A DNA stretch of 64,000 bases from Mycobacterium scrofulaceum (GTDB lineage: Bacteria; Actinomycetota; Actinomycetes; Mycobacteriales; Mycobacteriaceae), in assembly GCF_002086735.1 (NCBI RefSeq), contig NZ_MVIJ01000001.1:186001-250000 (forward strand), read 5' to 3'. A program made the translations under genes and the position numbers. The notes under the pieces were generated by a model. The model was not told the origin of the DNA, did no database searches, and saw only the letters and a list, made by a program, of their open reading frames with translations. This document shows, piece by piece, positions 22,201 through 29,682 of the stretch (within the stretch, counting starts at the first letter, position 1; every line of letters starts with the position of its first letter).

Positions 22201-22473
22201 GCCGTCACCCGTGAACTTGTCGACCGTTCCGCCGTACCGCTTGACCACCGCCGAGCAGCGGTCGACGAGGTTGGTCATGATCTCGCGAAGCCGTTCCGGC
22301 CCTACCGCCGCCGCGATCTCCATGGAGTGCACCACGTCGGCGAACAGGACGGTTACCTGCTTGTACTCGGCGCGGGTGCCGTCGTGCGTGACGGGCGCGC
22401 CACAGCCGTCACAGAATCGTGCCCCAGTGCGCGGCACGCGCCCACACGTGCAACACGCGGTCGCTGCGGTCAT
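19288..22473 (-). CDS. Adenylate-cyclase domain / AAA ATPase / TPR regulator
   Basis: This is a 1,061-residue cytoplasmic multidomain protein. Residues 7-24 form a zinc ribbon (Cys7, Cys10, Cys21, Cys24). A class III nucleotide cyclase domain follows (about 36-215) with metal Asp46 (VLFADVVHS), Lys86 and Asp90 (KFTGDG). An AAA-type NTPase starts near 235 with Walker A GEPGIGKS. The C-terminal half is a helical TPR-like region (about 500-1,050). No LuxR helix-turn-helix is present at the C-terminus, unlike several M. tuberculosis relatives. The cyclase signature near residue 175 reads AVGEQVGMAQRM: the catalytic Arg is kept, but the Asn usually found in VNxAAR is Gly, so cyclase activity may be weak or lost. 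It occupies the place where M. tuberculosis has PE_PGRS42 and Rv2488c. The input signal is unknown. Confidence 0.85.
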   Translation of the reverse strand: MTAATACCTCGRVPRTGARFCDGCGAPVTHDGTRAEYKQVTVLFADVVHSMEIAAAVGPERLREIMTNLVDRCSAVVKRYGGTVDKFTGDGVMAVFGAPAALEDHAIRASLAALGVQEAAKRLAVDIQERDGVAFRLRVGLNSGQVIAGEIGSGTAGYTAVGEQVGMAQRMESAAPPGGVMLTASTQRLVEGAASLGEAELVRIKGALEPVPAYRLLGMVDGHRALGRGESSLVGRRCELSTVERFLDRAAGGHGGVVTVMGEPGIGKSRLVQEVAAIARGRDEEVFTSFCESHATDVPFRVVARLLRAATGVEGVEAEAARAQVHAQVRDADPEDLALFDDLLGIADPEFFLPKIDADARRRRLTAMVNAASLARRSPALYIVEDVHWIDAVSESMLADFLKVIPQTRSLVLVSYRPEYRGTLRRVAGAESIALTPLSDAETATLVGELLGSDPSVAAIRPIITARAAGNPFFAQEITRELAERGVLVGERTSYSCHADVADVRVPATLQAAVAARIDRLPAAAKRTLAAAAVIGSRFDCELLASLGIDARVEELLAAQLIEQVRFAPRAEFEFHHPLIRTVAYEAQLKSDRAESHRRLAAAIEAREPQAADQNAALIAEHLQAAGDLHDAYGWHMRAAKWLTNRDIAAARLSWDRARMIADALPAGDPKRAAMRIAPRTMLCAIAWRVHEQVAGARFEEMRELCEAAGDKASLAIATAGLGHDCLYQGRIAEASQLASEAWALLESLDNPIVTVGLSPLPIRGKTATSEWSVLLRWTQRVIDLAGGDPSYGNFIIGCPLANALAVRGIARYSLGLPGWRDDQRQAVEMSRHADSLSYTGVIAYVYFPGVMSGMLRPDDTAMREIEDAVRIAERSGDDVALAFACMTFSVALLNRPTAADRERGQKLLDKVIEMYNRRGQNVGLLPAINVCRAREMVRRGDRDEAIPLLRAAADELLRGGRLQALGSAATGVLVETLVDRGADGDQEADLAEAEAAFERLAAASAEEGSVTREIWLVRIRAALARAHGNEAGYRKYRDRYRDMAKTLGFEGHSDWAEAMP

Positions 22474-22662
22474 CCGACGCTCCGCCGCTTCCGGCCCCCG
22501 ACGTTTCCCGGTTAATCAGCATAGGCGCTAGACGACTTCCAGCAAATGGTGATCTGCCGACCGCGGTCGCCTTCACCGGCACCGCCCTTCGACAGGTCGG
22601 CACCTTCCGGACAGCCGAATCCTCTTCGGGCGATGCCCCAGCGGGCCCATTACGGCCTCGCA

Positions 22663-23841
22663 CTAACCGGCGATTCCCGCCAGTTGCTGCGCCACCGCGT
22701 CGAATGCCCGCAACGTGTCCAGCATGTGCGGCTCGTGGGAATGCGGCTGGGCGGACAGCTTGGCGGCGACCATCTGCGCGGCGCGGTTCACGTAGATCAT
22801 CTGGCCGCACATGCCCAGGCACAGCACCACATTGGTGCCCGGATAAGGAAACCACATCTGGTTGCGGTACATCCCGCCGGGCAGGTCGGTGTCGCGGTCG
22901 GGGCTGGCGGCGAACGCCCGCCGCGAGTCGGGACCGCCGTCCAGCGTGTCGGCGATCCACGCCGCGGGCACCACTTGCTGACCGGTCAACGAGACGCCGT
23001 CGCGCAGGAACAGCGAACCGAACCGGACCATGTCGGTGAGGCAGGCGTTGACGCCGCCGTCGAAAAACCCGGTGCCGGCGGAGTCGACGGCAATGGTGGC
23101 GTCGTGTTGGCCGCCGATCCGGCTCCACAGGAGTTCCGACATCAGTTCGGGCATCCGCTGGCCGCCGGCGACCTCGCAGACCCAACCGAGTACGTCCGTT
23201 TCACACGAGCGATATTCGAACGGGCCGCCGTGATCCGACTTCTGCCGCAGGGTCACTAGGAAGTCGCGGAGCGTGGCTTGGGCGTCCGGACTCCTCCTGG
23301 GCGCCCACCCCATCGCCTGGTCGAGCAGGTGGATCTCTGCCGACGGGTCGTCGTAGTTCTCCGAAAACCTGATGCCCGACCGCATGTCCAGCAGGTGGCG
23401 CACCGTCGCACCGGCATAGCCGCAACCCGCCAACTCCGGCACGAAATCGGTGACCGGCGCGTCCAGCTCGATCGCACCGGACCCGTGCAGCGCGCCGACG
23501 ACGGCGCCCACCAGCGACTTGCTCACCGAGAACAGCAGGTGCCGCCGGTCGGCGCGGAGGTGGTCGAGGTACTCCTCGGCCACCAGGGATCCGCGGTGGG
23601 CGACTGCCCACCCGTCGGTGACGGTCGCGGCCATCACCGCGCCGACGGTGGTGGCCGCCCCGTCGGTGTTGGTCAACGGGAGCTCGGCGACCGGGGCGTG
23701 GGCCGCGGGCAGCTCCGCGACCGGCCCGGTCCCGCGCGGGATCACGGCCGTCGGCACCATGTCTTCGACGTGCTGGAACGACCACCGCGAATACGGCGTC
23801 GCCAGCCAGTTGTCCAGAGAAATGCCGGCCGGGACGCTCAC
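22663..23841 (-). CDS. Serine hydrolase, class C beta-lactamase / 6-aminohexanoate-dimer hydrolase fold
   Basis: This is a 392-residue hydrolase of the beta-lactamase/transpeptidase superfamily. SVSK (Ser105, Lys108) is the SxxK nucleophile motif. FEYRSCETDVLG supplies the Tyr-x-Ser element of the NylB-like esterase and amidase group. No export signal is seen, so it is probably cytoplasmic and not a resistance enzyme. The start is GTG 23839-23841, which overlaps the stop of the upstream ATP-grasp gene as GTGA; this shows translational coupling. Frames extending further upstream lie inside the ATP-grasp gene. Pairing with a ligase suggests that it cleaves an amide or ester related to the ligase product, but the substrate is unknown. 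Confidence 0.85.
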   Translation of the reverse strand: MSVPAGISLDNWLATPYSRWSFQHVEDMVPTAVIPRGTGPVAELPAAHAPVAELPLTNTDGAATTVGAVMAATVTDGWAVAHRGSLVAEEYLDHLRADRRHLLFSVSKSLVGAVVGALHGSGAIELDAPVTDFVPELAGCGYAGATVRHLLDMRSGIRFSENYDDPSAEIHLLDQAMGWAPRRSPDAQATLRDFLVTLRQKSDHGGPFEYRSCETDVLGWVCEVAGGQRMPELMSELLWSRIGGQHDATIAVDSAGTGFFDGGVNACLTDMVRFGSLFLRDGVSLTGQQVVPAAWIADTLDGGPDSRRAFAASPDRDTDLPGGMYRNQMWFPYPGTNVVLCLGMCGQMIYVNRAAQMVAAKLSAQPHSHEPHMLDTLRAFDAVAQQLAGIAG

Positions 23842-25319
23842 GCCCGTGCGACGAGTCGCGAGACGATCGGCGCGGCGGGCGTCAGAGGCGTCGAGGTGAA
23901 CTTCGCCTTCATGCCCCTGACCCAGCGCTGGCAGCGCTCGCTGAGCTGATAGTCGTCGGTCTGCAGGTGTGAGCGAGTGACGAGCACGCCGAGTTGGGCG
24001 CCCTCGGAACGTAAGTCGCCGGGCGCGGCCACCCGCAGGTAGAAGGCCTCGGAGCCGTCGAGCAGCGTGGCCCAGTCGTTGGCGGTACGCGAAAAGGAGA
24101 CCCGACCGTCGTCGTCGATGCGCCATACCCCGGTCCGCGGCGTCGCGGTGAAGAGCTCGATATCCGGCGAGGTCTCGGTGAGTATCACCTGGCCCCAGAC
24201 CTCGTCTTCGCCATACCCCCGCTCCCAGCGCGCGTTGATCTCATCGATGTCGAGCTCGTAGTCGACGTCCATGTACTCGAGCAGGTGGAACAGGAACAGC
24301 GGCATGTCGGCATAGGCCTCGGTGGTCAGGTTGGTCATCGGACTTGCGCCGCTCAGGCGCGGATTCACCTCGCCGAGGTAGAGCTCGTCGGAGTCGAGGT
24401 CATGCAGCAGGTCCACCTCGAAGTAGCCGAGGTAACCCTCGCGGCGCATGACGTCGCCCAGCTTTGTCACCATTTCTCGCGCGGCGTGGGTCTGAGCGGG
24501 CGGCAGCACCTCGCGCCAGATGTCGTTGCCGCACCAGCTACCCCGGCTCGGAGTCAGCTCCGAATAGCCGACGAGACTCGTCATGGCGGGGCCGACCACG
24601 GTGCCGTGGCGGGTCACGGCACCCTCGAGGCACACCTCGACGTTGCGGATCCGCTTCATGACTTTGAGGTCCTGCCCGACCAGGTCGCCGGCGTGCTGGT
24701 CCCAATCACGCTGACCGTGCACGAAGAACGTGCCGCTGCCGGCGTTGCCGTAGGCGATGGAGATGACGAGGTCATCTCCCAAGCCGGCGTCTTGCGCGAG
24801 CGTCAGCAACTCGTCGTAGGAACCGGCCCGTCCGATCGTGTTGGGCACACTGGGGACCCCCGCCTCGTCGGCCAGGCGCGTCATGACGATCTTGGAGCCC
24901 AGGCGATTGCGCAGCTCGATCGGCGGATGCATGACCTCGAGGCCCGCCGACCGCGCGAGTGCCTGGATTTCCTCGTTCATCATCACGAAGCAGCACTTGC
25001 CGCCGGGGCCCTTACCGGCGATGAACTCGAGCGTCTCGGGGTCGGACAGGAGGTGGCTGCACACCTCGTCCATGGAGTCGAAGTCACGGCGGTCGCGCCG
25101 CCGTGGCACGAACACGCGCGAGTGGGTGCCCTCGAAAGAGTCAAAGTAGGTCAGGTAGAAGAAGTTTCGTATCCAGCGGTCAACGCCGAGCAGATTGAAC
25201 GGGGTTGGCGAGATGAAGAACAGCGGCACCTTGTTCGTGTGGAAGAACGCACGTATGTCCGAGAGGCCGTTCAGCACGCGGCGCGGCCCTGGCGCGGACC
25301 CACCGGAGGACACGATCAC
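23838..25319 (-). CDS. ATP-grasp ligase of unknown substrate (biotin-carboxylase-like)
   Basis: This is a 493-residue protein with an ATP-grasp core. The ATP-binding lid region is VISIAYGNAGSGTFFV. The metal-binding end is FEVDLLHDLDSDELYLGEVNPRLSGASP, with the acidic residues and Asn-Pro-Arg expected of the catalytic centre. The N-terminal 130 residues form the preceding Rossmann-like part (FFISPTPFNLLG, CCFVMMNEEI). ATP-grasp enzymes join a carboxylate to an amine, thiol or similar group through an acyl phosphate. There is no biotin-carrier or carboxyltransferase gene beside it, so a true biotin carboxylase role is unlikely. The start is GTG 25317-25319. Only 16 codons separate it from an in-frame stop, and the ribosome site is weak. 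It overlaps the downstream hydrolase by GTGA. Confidence 0.8.
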   Translation of the reverse strand: MIVSSGGSAPGPRRVLNGLSDIRAFFHTNKVPLFFISPTPFNLLGVDRWIRNFFYLTYFDSFEGTHSRVFVPRRRDRRDFDSMDEVCSHLLSDPETLEFIAGKGPGGKCCFVMMNEEIQALARSAGLEVMHPPIELRNRLGSKIVMTRLADEAGVPSVPNTIGRAGSYDELLTLAQDAGLGDDLVISIAYGNAGSGTFFVHGQRDWDQHAGDLVGQDLKVMKRIRNVEVCLEGAVTRHGTVVGPAMTSLVGYSELTPSRGSWCGNDIWREVLPPAQTHAAREMVTKLGDVMRREGYLGYFEVDLLHDLDSDELYLGEVNPRLSGASPMTNLTTEAYADMPLFLFHLLEYMDVDYELDIDEINARWERGYGEDEVWGQVILTETSPDIELFTATPRTGVWRIDDDGRVSFSRTANDWATLLDGSEAFYLRVAAPGDLRSEGAQLGVLVTRSHLQTDDYQLSERCQRWVRGMKAKFTSTPLTPAAPIVSRLVARA

Positions 25320-25420
25320 GCCATCCGCGCTGGCGTCGACGGCGCGATCGGCGTGCCCGCGGTCAAATCACATACCTTCATTCCCCAAGTGTGGACCCGC
25401 CATGGCCGCGCGGCAGTGCG

Positions 25421-26113
25421 TTAACCGAGTTCCGTCATGAACTCTTTGGCCAACGGTCCGGCGGAGGCGGGGTTCTGGCCGGTGAAGAGATTGCGGTCTC
25501 TGACCGTGTAGGGCTTCCACATCTCCCCGCGAGAGAAGTCGACGCCCATCTTCACCAGCTCGTCCTCGGCGGTCCAGCGGGCCTTCTCCCGCAGGCCGAC
25601 GGCGTCCTCTTCGTCGTTGGTGAACGCCGTGACCCGGTAGCCGGCGAAGGGCGACGCCCCGTTGTGCCGCGTCGCCATCATCGCGACGGGCGCGTGGCAG
25701 ACGATGGCCAGCGGCTTGCCGGACGCGAGCGCCGTGGCCAGCAGCCGGCCGGAGTCCGCGTCCTGCCACAGGTCCTCCATCGGGCCGTGCCCGCCGGGGT
25801 AGTAGACGGCGTCGTAGTCCTCGAGACGAGCGTTGGCCAACTCGATCGGCCGGCGCAATTCCTCGGCGGAGCGCAGGGTGTCCTCGAGCTCCCGGGCGAC
25901 CTCTTCACCCCCGGCCATCGACGGGCGCAAGCTCATCACATCCACATGCGGGACAACGCCTTTCGGCGTGGCCACCACGATTTGATGGCCGGCGGTGGTG
26001 AGCTCGCGGTACGGGGCCGCGAACTCCTCCGCCCAGTAGCCGGTCGGGTGTCTCGTGCCGTCCTCGAGGGTCCAGTAACTTGCGCCGGTCACCACGAACA
26101 AAACCTTCGCCAT
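25421..26113 (-). CDS. DJ-1/PfpI family protein, Hsp31-like glyoxalase or chaperone
   Basis: This is a 230-residue protein of the class I glutamine-amidotransferase-like superfamily. The nucleophile elbow AIVCHAPVAM carries Cys139, with Glu29 or Glu30 in the early GYWAEEF motif and PGGHGPMEDL as the oxyanion loop. This combination is typical of Hsp31-type proteins that act on methylglyoxal or as redox-sensitive holdases. The ATG at 26111-26113 has GAGGGGAAG upstream. A longer frame to 26245 lacks support. It lies 101 bases upstream of the ATP-grasp gene on the same strand and may share its transcript. Confidence 0.88.
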   Translation of the reverse strand: MAKVLFVVTGASYWTLEDGTRHPTGYWAEEFAAPYRELTTAGHQIVVATPKGVVPHVDVMSLRPSMAGGEEVARELEDTLRSAEELRRPIELANARLEDYDAVYYPGGHGPMEDLWQDADSGRLLATALASGKPLAIVCHAPVAMMATRHNGASPFAGYRVTAFTNDEEDAVGLREKARWTAEDELVKMGVDFSRGEMWKPYTVRDRNLFTGQNPASAGPLAKEFMTELG

Positions 26114-26417
26114 CGCGCTTCCCCTCGCTCCCCGCACCGAATCGACCTGCCCCAGCGTCACCCATCTCGTGGCCGATATGCAACACCTTGGGCCGGGATG
26201 CGAACCGCGGTCACCACGCCGGTGCGAGCTGCCACGCCAGGCCACGCGCGCACCGAAGACCCGCGGCGCAAATGGCTCTTAACAGGCGCTGCGATGGCGG
26301 CCGTCGCGCAGAGTTTGCCAATTAGACGGGCAGGGAACAACAATTGGCGTGTCGTGCGAGCAGATGACGCCAGTAGGGGGATCATGACTTAGGGCGTCTC
26401 TATTCGAGGGGTGGTCG
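26114..26417. other. Intergenic region with AT-rich patch
   Basis: This is a 304-base divergent gap between the DJ-1 family gene and the low-GC orphan. Base composition falls sharply from about 26310 onward. GCCAATT at 26317-26323 and AATTGGC at 26342-26348 form a widely spaced 7-bp inverted repeat, which could bind a regulator or be chance. I see no gene or convincing -10/-35 pair. Confidence 0.4.
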
Positions 26418-26834
26418 ATGATGACGTCGGACGACTGGCAGCCGGTGGTGCGAGTTGGAGAACCAAAGTTCGTAGCCGGCTTGGGAAATAGGATCAAAGT
26501 TGAGGTCAAGACTCGGGGCTGGCTAAGCCGGGACTGGCGCGGCTACTTCGGTCTGCAGGTATCGCAGCAACGGCTGGATGCCAGATACTCCTCCTATCCC
26601 TGTTGGGACGAAGTCCAGCGCATCGAGGGCACGTGCGCCCTTGACGAGGCGGAGCGCTACATCGAAATGATTGATGCGGCAATCCACTACGCGAACACAC
26701 GGTTGCGCTGTGAAACGTTGCCAACCACAGTGATCCAGGGGACGCAGCGGGACCAGCGGGCGTGCGCGGTAAAACGTCGCCAGGCCGCGCTCGATCAACT
26801 GGCGAAGAAATTGGCAAAACCCGAGGTCAGGTAA
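26418..26834 (+). CDS. Orphan hypothetical protein, low GC
   Basis: I do not recognise this 138-residue protein. A good ribosome site (GAGGGGTGG) ends three bases before the ATG at 26418. The codons are much less GC-rich at third positions than those of the neighbours, which suggests recent transfer. The N-terminal half looks like a small beta domain (VVRVGEPKFVAGLG, KVEVKTRGWLS, GYFGLQVSQQRLD). The C-terminal half is helical and basic (RRQAALDQLAKKLAKPEVR). It has two or three Cys, and no membrane segment or signal peptide. A phage or plasmid origin is possible. No mobile-element gene is next to it. Confidence 0.65.
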   Translation: MMTSDDWQPVVRVGEPKFVAGLGNRIKVEVKTRGWLSRDWRGYFGLQVSQQRLDARYSSYPCWDEVQRIEGTCALDEAERYIEMIDAAIHYANTRLRCETLPTTVIQGTQRDQRACAVKRRQAALDQLAKKLAKPEVR

Positions 26835-27350
26835 AAACATCCGGGTGGAGGCCGCGCCTTAACGCGGGACGATTCCCTTCCGTGGCGCGCCGAAGCGGTG
26901 GCGTGTCACCACAATGAATACATTCGCGTAATTCACCTGGGTCCAGTTCGGGTTGTCACCTCGGGCACCCGAACGCAACCGTATTCGCGTTTGCGCAGCC
27001 ATTCTTTGGAAATGCCGGCGCGGCCGGCAATGGCGTTCGCGTCGGCGAGCCAAGCAAATCCCCGCCCGAACCGCCGCAATATGAAGGCAATTCGAGGCGG
27101 CACCGGGGCGAGCGTCACGATGCCCGCCCGGACCCGCCGCGGTTTCCGCCGCCGCCCGCCGCCGCGCGACGGTTTCGTGCGGGAAGGGCTTGCTGGTGCC
27201 GACTTGGGAGAATCCTCCATTGACCGGCTCACACCGGCCACCGTCGGCGAGTGCGCCGCGCAGTACCCTTACCGTGCCCCGGAGTCCCGGGCCGCGGCCC
27301 ATCCGTCGTGCGTCGCCCGGGCCCGCCAACCCAAGCCGCGGAGGTGCCCG
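26835..27350. other. Intergenic region upstream of echA14
   Basis: These 516 bases separate the orphan gene from echA14. The left third is of lower GC, and the right part is Pro/Arg-codon-like, GC-rich sequence. Open frames on both strands cross it but have no ribosome sites or recognisable domains. I see no RNA gene. The sequence GGAGGTG just before 27351 belongs to echA14. Confidence 0.4.
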
Positions 27351-28121
27351 ATGGCCCGATCCGACCTCGTCCTCTTCACCGTCGACAACCGCATCGCCCT
27401 CATCACCGTCAACGACCCCGATCGGCGCAACGCGGTGACCGCCGACATGTCGGCGGGTCTGCGCGCCGCCGTCGAGCGGGCCGAGGCCGACCCCGACGTC
27501 CACGCCGTGGTGATCACCGGCGCCGGCAAGGCGTTTTGCGCGGGCGCGGACCTCAGCGCGCTCGGCGCCGCCGGCGGCGACAAAGCGGAGACGGGCCTGC
27601 AGCAGCTCTACGACGGCTTCATGGCGGTCGGCGCTTGCCGCCTACCCACCATCGCCGCCGTCAACGGCGCGGCCGTCGGCGCGGGTCTGAACCTCGCCTT
27701 GGCGGCCGACGTGCGCATCGCCGGGCCGGCGGCGTTGTTCGACGCCCGGTTCCAGAAGCTGGGGCTGCATCCCGGTGGGGGGGCGACGTGGATGTTGCAG
27801 CGGGCGGTGGGGCCGCAGGTCGCCCGCGCGGCCCTGCTGTTCGGTATGCGTTTCGACGCCGACTCCGCCGTGCGCCACGGCGTGGCGCTCTCCGCCGCCG
27901 ACGATCCGGTCGCCGCGGCGATGGAGCTGGCCGCCGGGCCCGCGGCCGCGCCGCGCGAGGTCGTGCTGGCGACCAAGGCCACCATGCGCGCCACCGCCAG
28001 CCCGGGGTCGCTGGATCACGAGCAACACGTCTTCGCCATGCGCACTGAGCTCGGGCCGCAGGCGTATTCGATCCAGTCGCCGGAGTTTGCTCAGCGACTG
28101 GCTGCGGCGCAACGCAGGTAG
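27351..28121 (+). CDS. echA14: Enoyl-CoA hydratase EchA14
   Basis: This 256-residue crotonase-family protein has exactly the length I recall for Rv2486. The CoA-binding and oxyanion segments are [11 protein letters not shown] near residue 65 and [23 protein letters not shown] near residue 105. The usual first catalytic Glu position in crotonase (within the segment after LGLHPGGG) reads HPGGGATW. One general-acid Glu is therefore not evident, and the exact reaction (hydratase, isomerase or other) is uncertain. The ATG at 27351 follows GGAGGTG by 6 bases. The frame continues open upstream to 26898, but that part has no family homology. It is a single gene on the plus strand. Confidence 0.88.
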   Translation: MARSDLVLFTVDNRIALITVNDPDRRNAVTADMSAGLRAAVERAEADPDVHAVVITGAGKAFCAGADLSALGAAGGDKAETGLQQLYDGFMAVGACRLPTIAAVNGAAVGAGLNLALAADVRIAGPAALFDARFQKLGLHPGGGATWMLQRAVGPQVARAALLFGMRFDADSAVRHGVALSAADDPVAAAMELAAGPAAAPREVVLATKATMRATASPGSLDHEQHVFAMRTELGPQAYSIQSPEFAQRLAAAQRR

Positions 28122-28223
28122 TGCCATCATGGGCTTGCAGGTTGGGATCGGTAGCCGAGCGAACATTGTCTGCTTGCTGCGAAGACGCCGACCGACCTGG
28201 CGCATGAGTAAAGGACATACCGC

Positions 28224-28514
28224 GTGCACATCACCCGCACCGTCGCCCGCATCGTCGCCGGGGCTCTCCTCTCCAGCGGCCTCGCCATGGCCGGATTGGC
28301 CCTGGCCGCCGGCACCGCCCACGCCCACCCCGGCCCCGCACCGCGGGTGCATTGGTGCCCGAACCAGCCGTGGAATCCAGCCTGGGGGGAGAACAAGTAC
28401 TGGAATCAGTGCTGGGATACCGACAACCCGCCGCCGTACCCGCCGCCGCCTCCGTTTCACCAGCCCAATTTCAACTGCGGCCTGTTCTGGTGCCCCGTAC
28501 CGCCGCACAATTGA
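28224..28514 (+). CDS. Small secreted Cys/Trp/Pro-rich protein
   Basis: This is a 96-residue precursor. Residues 1-34 are a clear Sec signal peptide: basic start HITRTVAR, hydrophobic core to about 30, and cleavage after AHA. The mature part, about 62 residues, is rich in Pro, Trp and Asn with four Cys (45, 63, 85, 90), which could make two disulfides in the cell wall space. I do not recognise a named family. The start is GTG at 28224 with AAAGGA nine bases upstream. It ends four bases from the convergent pdhC gene. Function unknown. Confidence 0.75.
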   Translation: MHITRTVARIVAGALLSSGLAMAGLALAAGTAHAHPGPAPRVHWCPNQPWNPAWGENKYWNQCWDTDNPPPYPPPPPFHQPNFNCGLFWCPVPPHN

Positions 28515-28518
28515 GCCA

Positions 28519-29682
28519 TTATAGGTCGAGCACCGCGCTGACGGGTGACTCGACCAAGTCCCTCAGTTCGGTGACGAACTGGGCAGCCTGGGCACCGTCG
28601 GCGACGCGGTGGTCGAACACGCACGTCAACGTCATCGTCGGGCGGACCACGACCTGATCACCGACGGCCACCGGGCGCGGCTTGATGGACCCCATCCCCA
28701 GGATGGCCGCTTCGGGATGGTTGATGACCGGCACGCCGTCGTCGGCGCCAAGCGCCCCGAAGTTGGACACGGTGAACGTGGAGCCGCGCAACTCCCCCGG
28801 CGTCAGCGTTCCCTCGCGCGCGCCGGCGATCAATTCCGCCGTGCGGCTTGCCAGTTCGCGGGTGGTCTGCTGGTGCGCGTCGGTGATCACCGGGATCAGC
28901 AGGCCCCGGGTGGTGGCCACTCCGAACCCCAGATGCACCCGATGCTCGACCCGAATCCGCGGCCCGTCGGGCGCTTCGATCCATGTCGAGTTCAGGATCT
29001 CGTTGTGGCGCAGGGCGATCAGCATCAGCCGCATGGTCAGGACGAACGGCGTGATCCTCGGCTCCGTCGACGCGCGGTCGGCCAGCCGCAGCAGTTCGGT
29101 GCAGTCGACCACGACACTCACTTTGGCCGCCGGGATCTCGCGGTGCGACAGCGTCATCTTCTCGGCCATCCGCGCCTGCACGCCGCGGACCGGTCGAACG
29201 TCGACCCCGTTTTGATCCGCCGCCGCCAACACGTCCGCGCGGCTGATGATGTTGTCGGGGTCGCGCTGGACCGAGCGCAAGTCGACCATCAGCTCCTTGG
29301 CCAGTTTCCGCACCGGAGGGGCGGCGCGTGGGCGCCCGCGCCGCCGGCTGGCGTCGATGCCCGCGTCCGCGCCATAGCCGACCAGCGTGGGGACCACCCC
29401 GCCCGTCGCGGGGGCCTCGCCGTTGGCCGGTGCGGTGTCGATGCGGACCAGCACTGCCCCGACCGCGAGCACATCGCCTTCGGCGCCGTGTGTTTCGACG
29501 ATCCGACCCGCATACGGGCTGGGCAGCTCCACTTCCGCCTTGGCGGTCTCCACCGAGCACAACACTTGGTTGAGTTCGACGTCGTCGCCCGCGGCGACGT
29601 TCCAGCGCGTCACCGTCACTTCCTGCAACCCCTCGCCGAGGTCGGGAACGCGGAACGCCTTGACGCGCCCGTCGGCATTCAT
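28519..29682 (-). CDS. pdhC: Branched-chain 2-oxoacid dehydrogenase E2 (lipoyl acyltransferase)
   Basis: This is a 387-residue E2 subunit. An N-terminal lipoyl domain (about residues 8-85) carries the lipoylated Lys48 in [12 protein letters not shown] peripheral-subunit-binding segment lies near 130-165 ([11 protein letters not shown]). The C-terminal catalytic acyltransferase domain ends in DHRVADG with His358. It transfers the acyl group from E1 to CoA. The ATG at 29680-29682 overlaps the pdhB stop as ATGA. Although named pdhC (Rv2495c), the M. tuberculosis complex acts on branched-chain oxoacids, and the neighbouring leucine operon supports that here. Confidence 0.94.
   Translation of the reverse strand: MNADGRVKAFRVPDLGEGLQEVTVTRWNVAAGDDVELNQVLCSVETAKAEVELPSPYAGRIVETHGAEGDVLAVGAVLVRIDTAPANGEAPATGGVVPTLVGYGADAGIDASRRRGRPRAAPPVRKLAKELMVDLRSVQRDPDNIISRADVLAAADQNGVDVRPVRGVQARMAEKMTLSHREIPAAKVSVVVDCTELLRLADRASTEPRITPFVLTMRLMLIALRHNEILNSTWIEAPDGPRIRVEHRVHLGFGVATTRGLLIPVITDAHQQTTRELASRTAELIAGAREGTLTPGELRGSTFTVSNFGALGADDGVPVINHPEAAILGMGSIKPRPVAVGDQVVVRPTMTLTCVFDHRVADGAQAAQFVTELRDLVESPVSAVLDL

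Noticed and set aside
19513..22515. A 1,000-codon open frame opposite the cyclase gene
   Set aside because: It is a shadow of a high-GC gene. It lacks domains and a ribosome site, and is full of Arg, Gly, Gln and His as expected from antisense of coding DNA.
22474..22662. A gene between the cyclase and the serine hydrolase
   Set aside because: Only short frames without ribosome sites or domains are present. It is ordinary intergenic sequence.
26933..27241. A 102-codon minus-strand frame ending in a basic, helix-turn-helix-looking stretch ([19 protein letters not shown])
   Set aside because: There is no ribosome site, the first half is low-complexity Pro/Arg/Ser, and codon use is mixed. It could be a decayed gene but cannot be supported.
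26898..27350. An N-terminal extension of echA14 that keeps the frame open for 151 codons upstream
   Set aside because: It has no crotonase homology or ribosome site at its start, and a strong site precedes the ATG at 27351, which gives the expected 256 residues.
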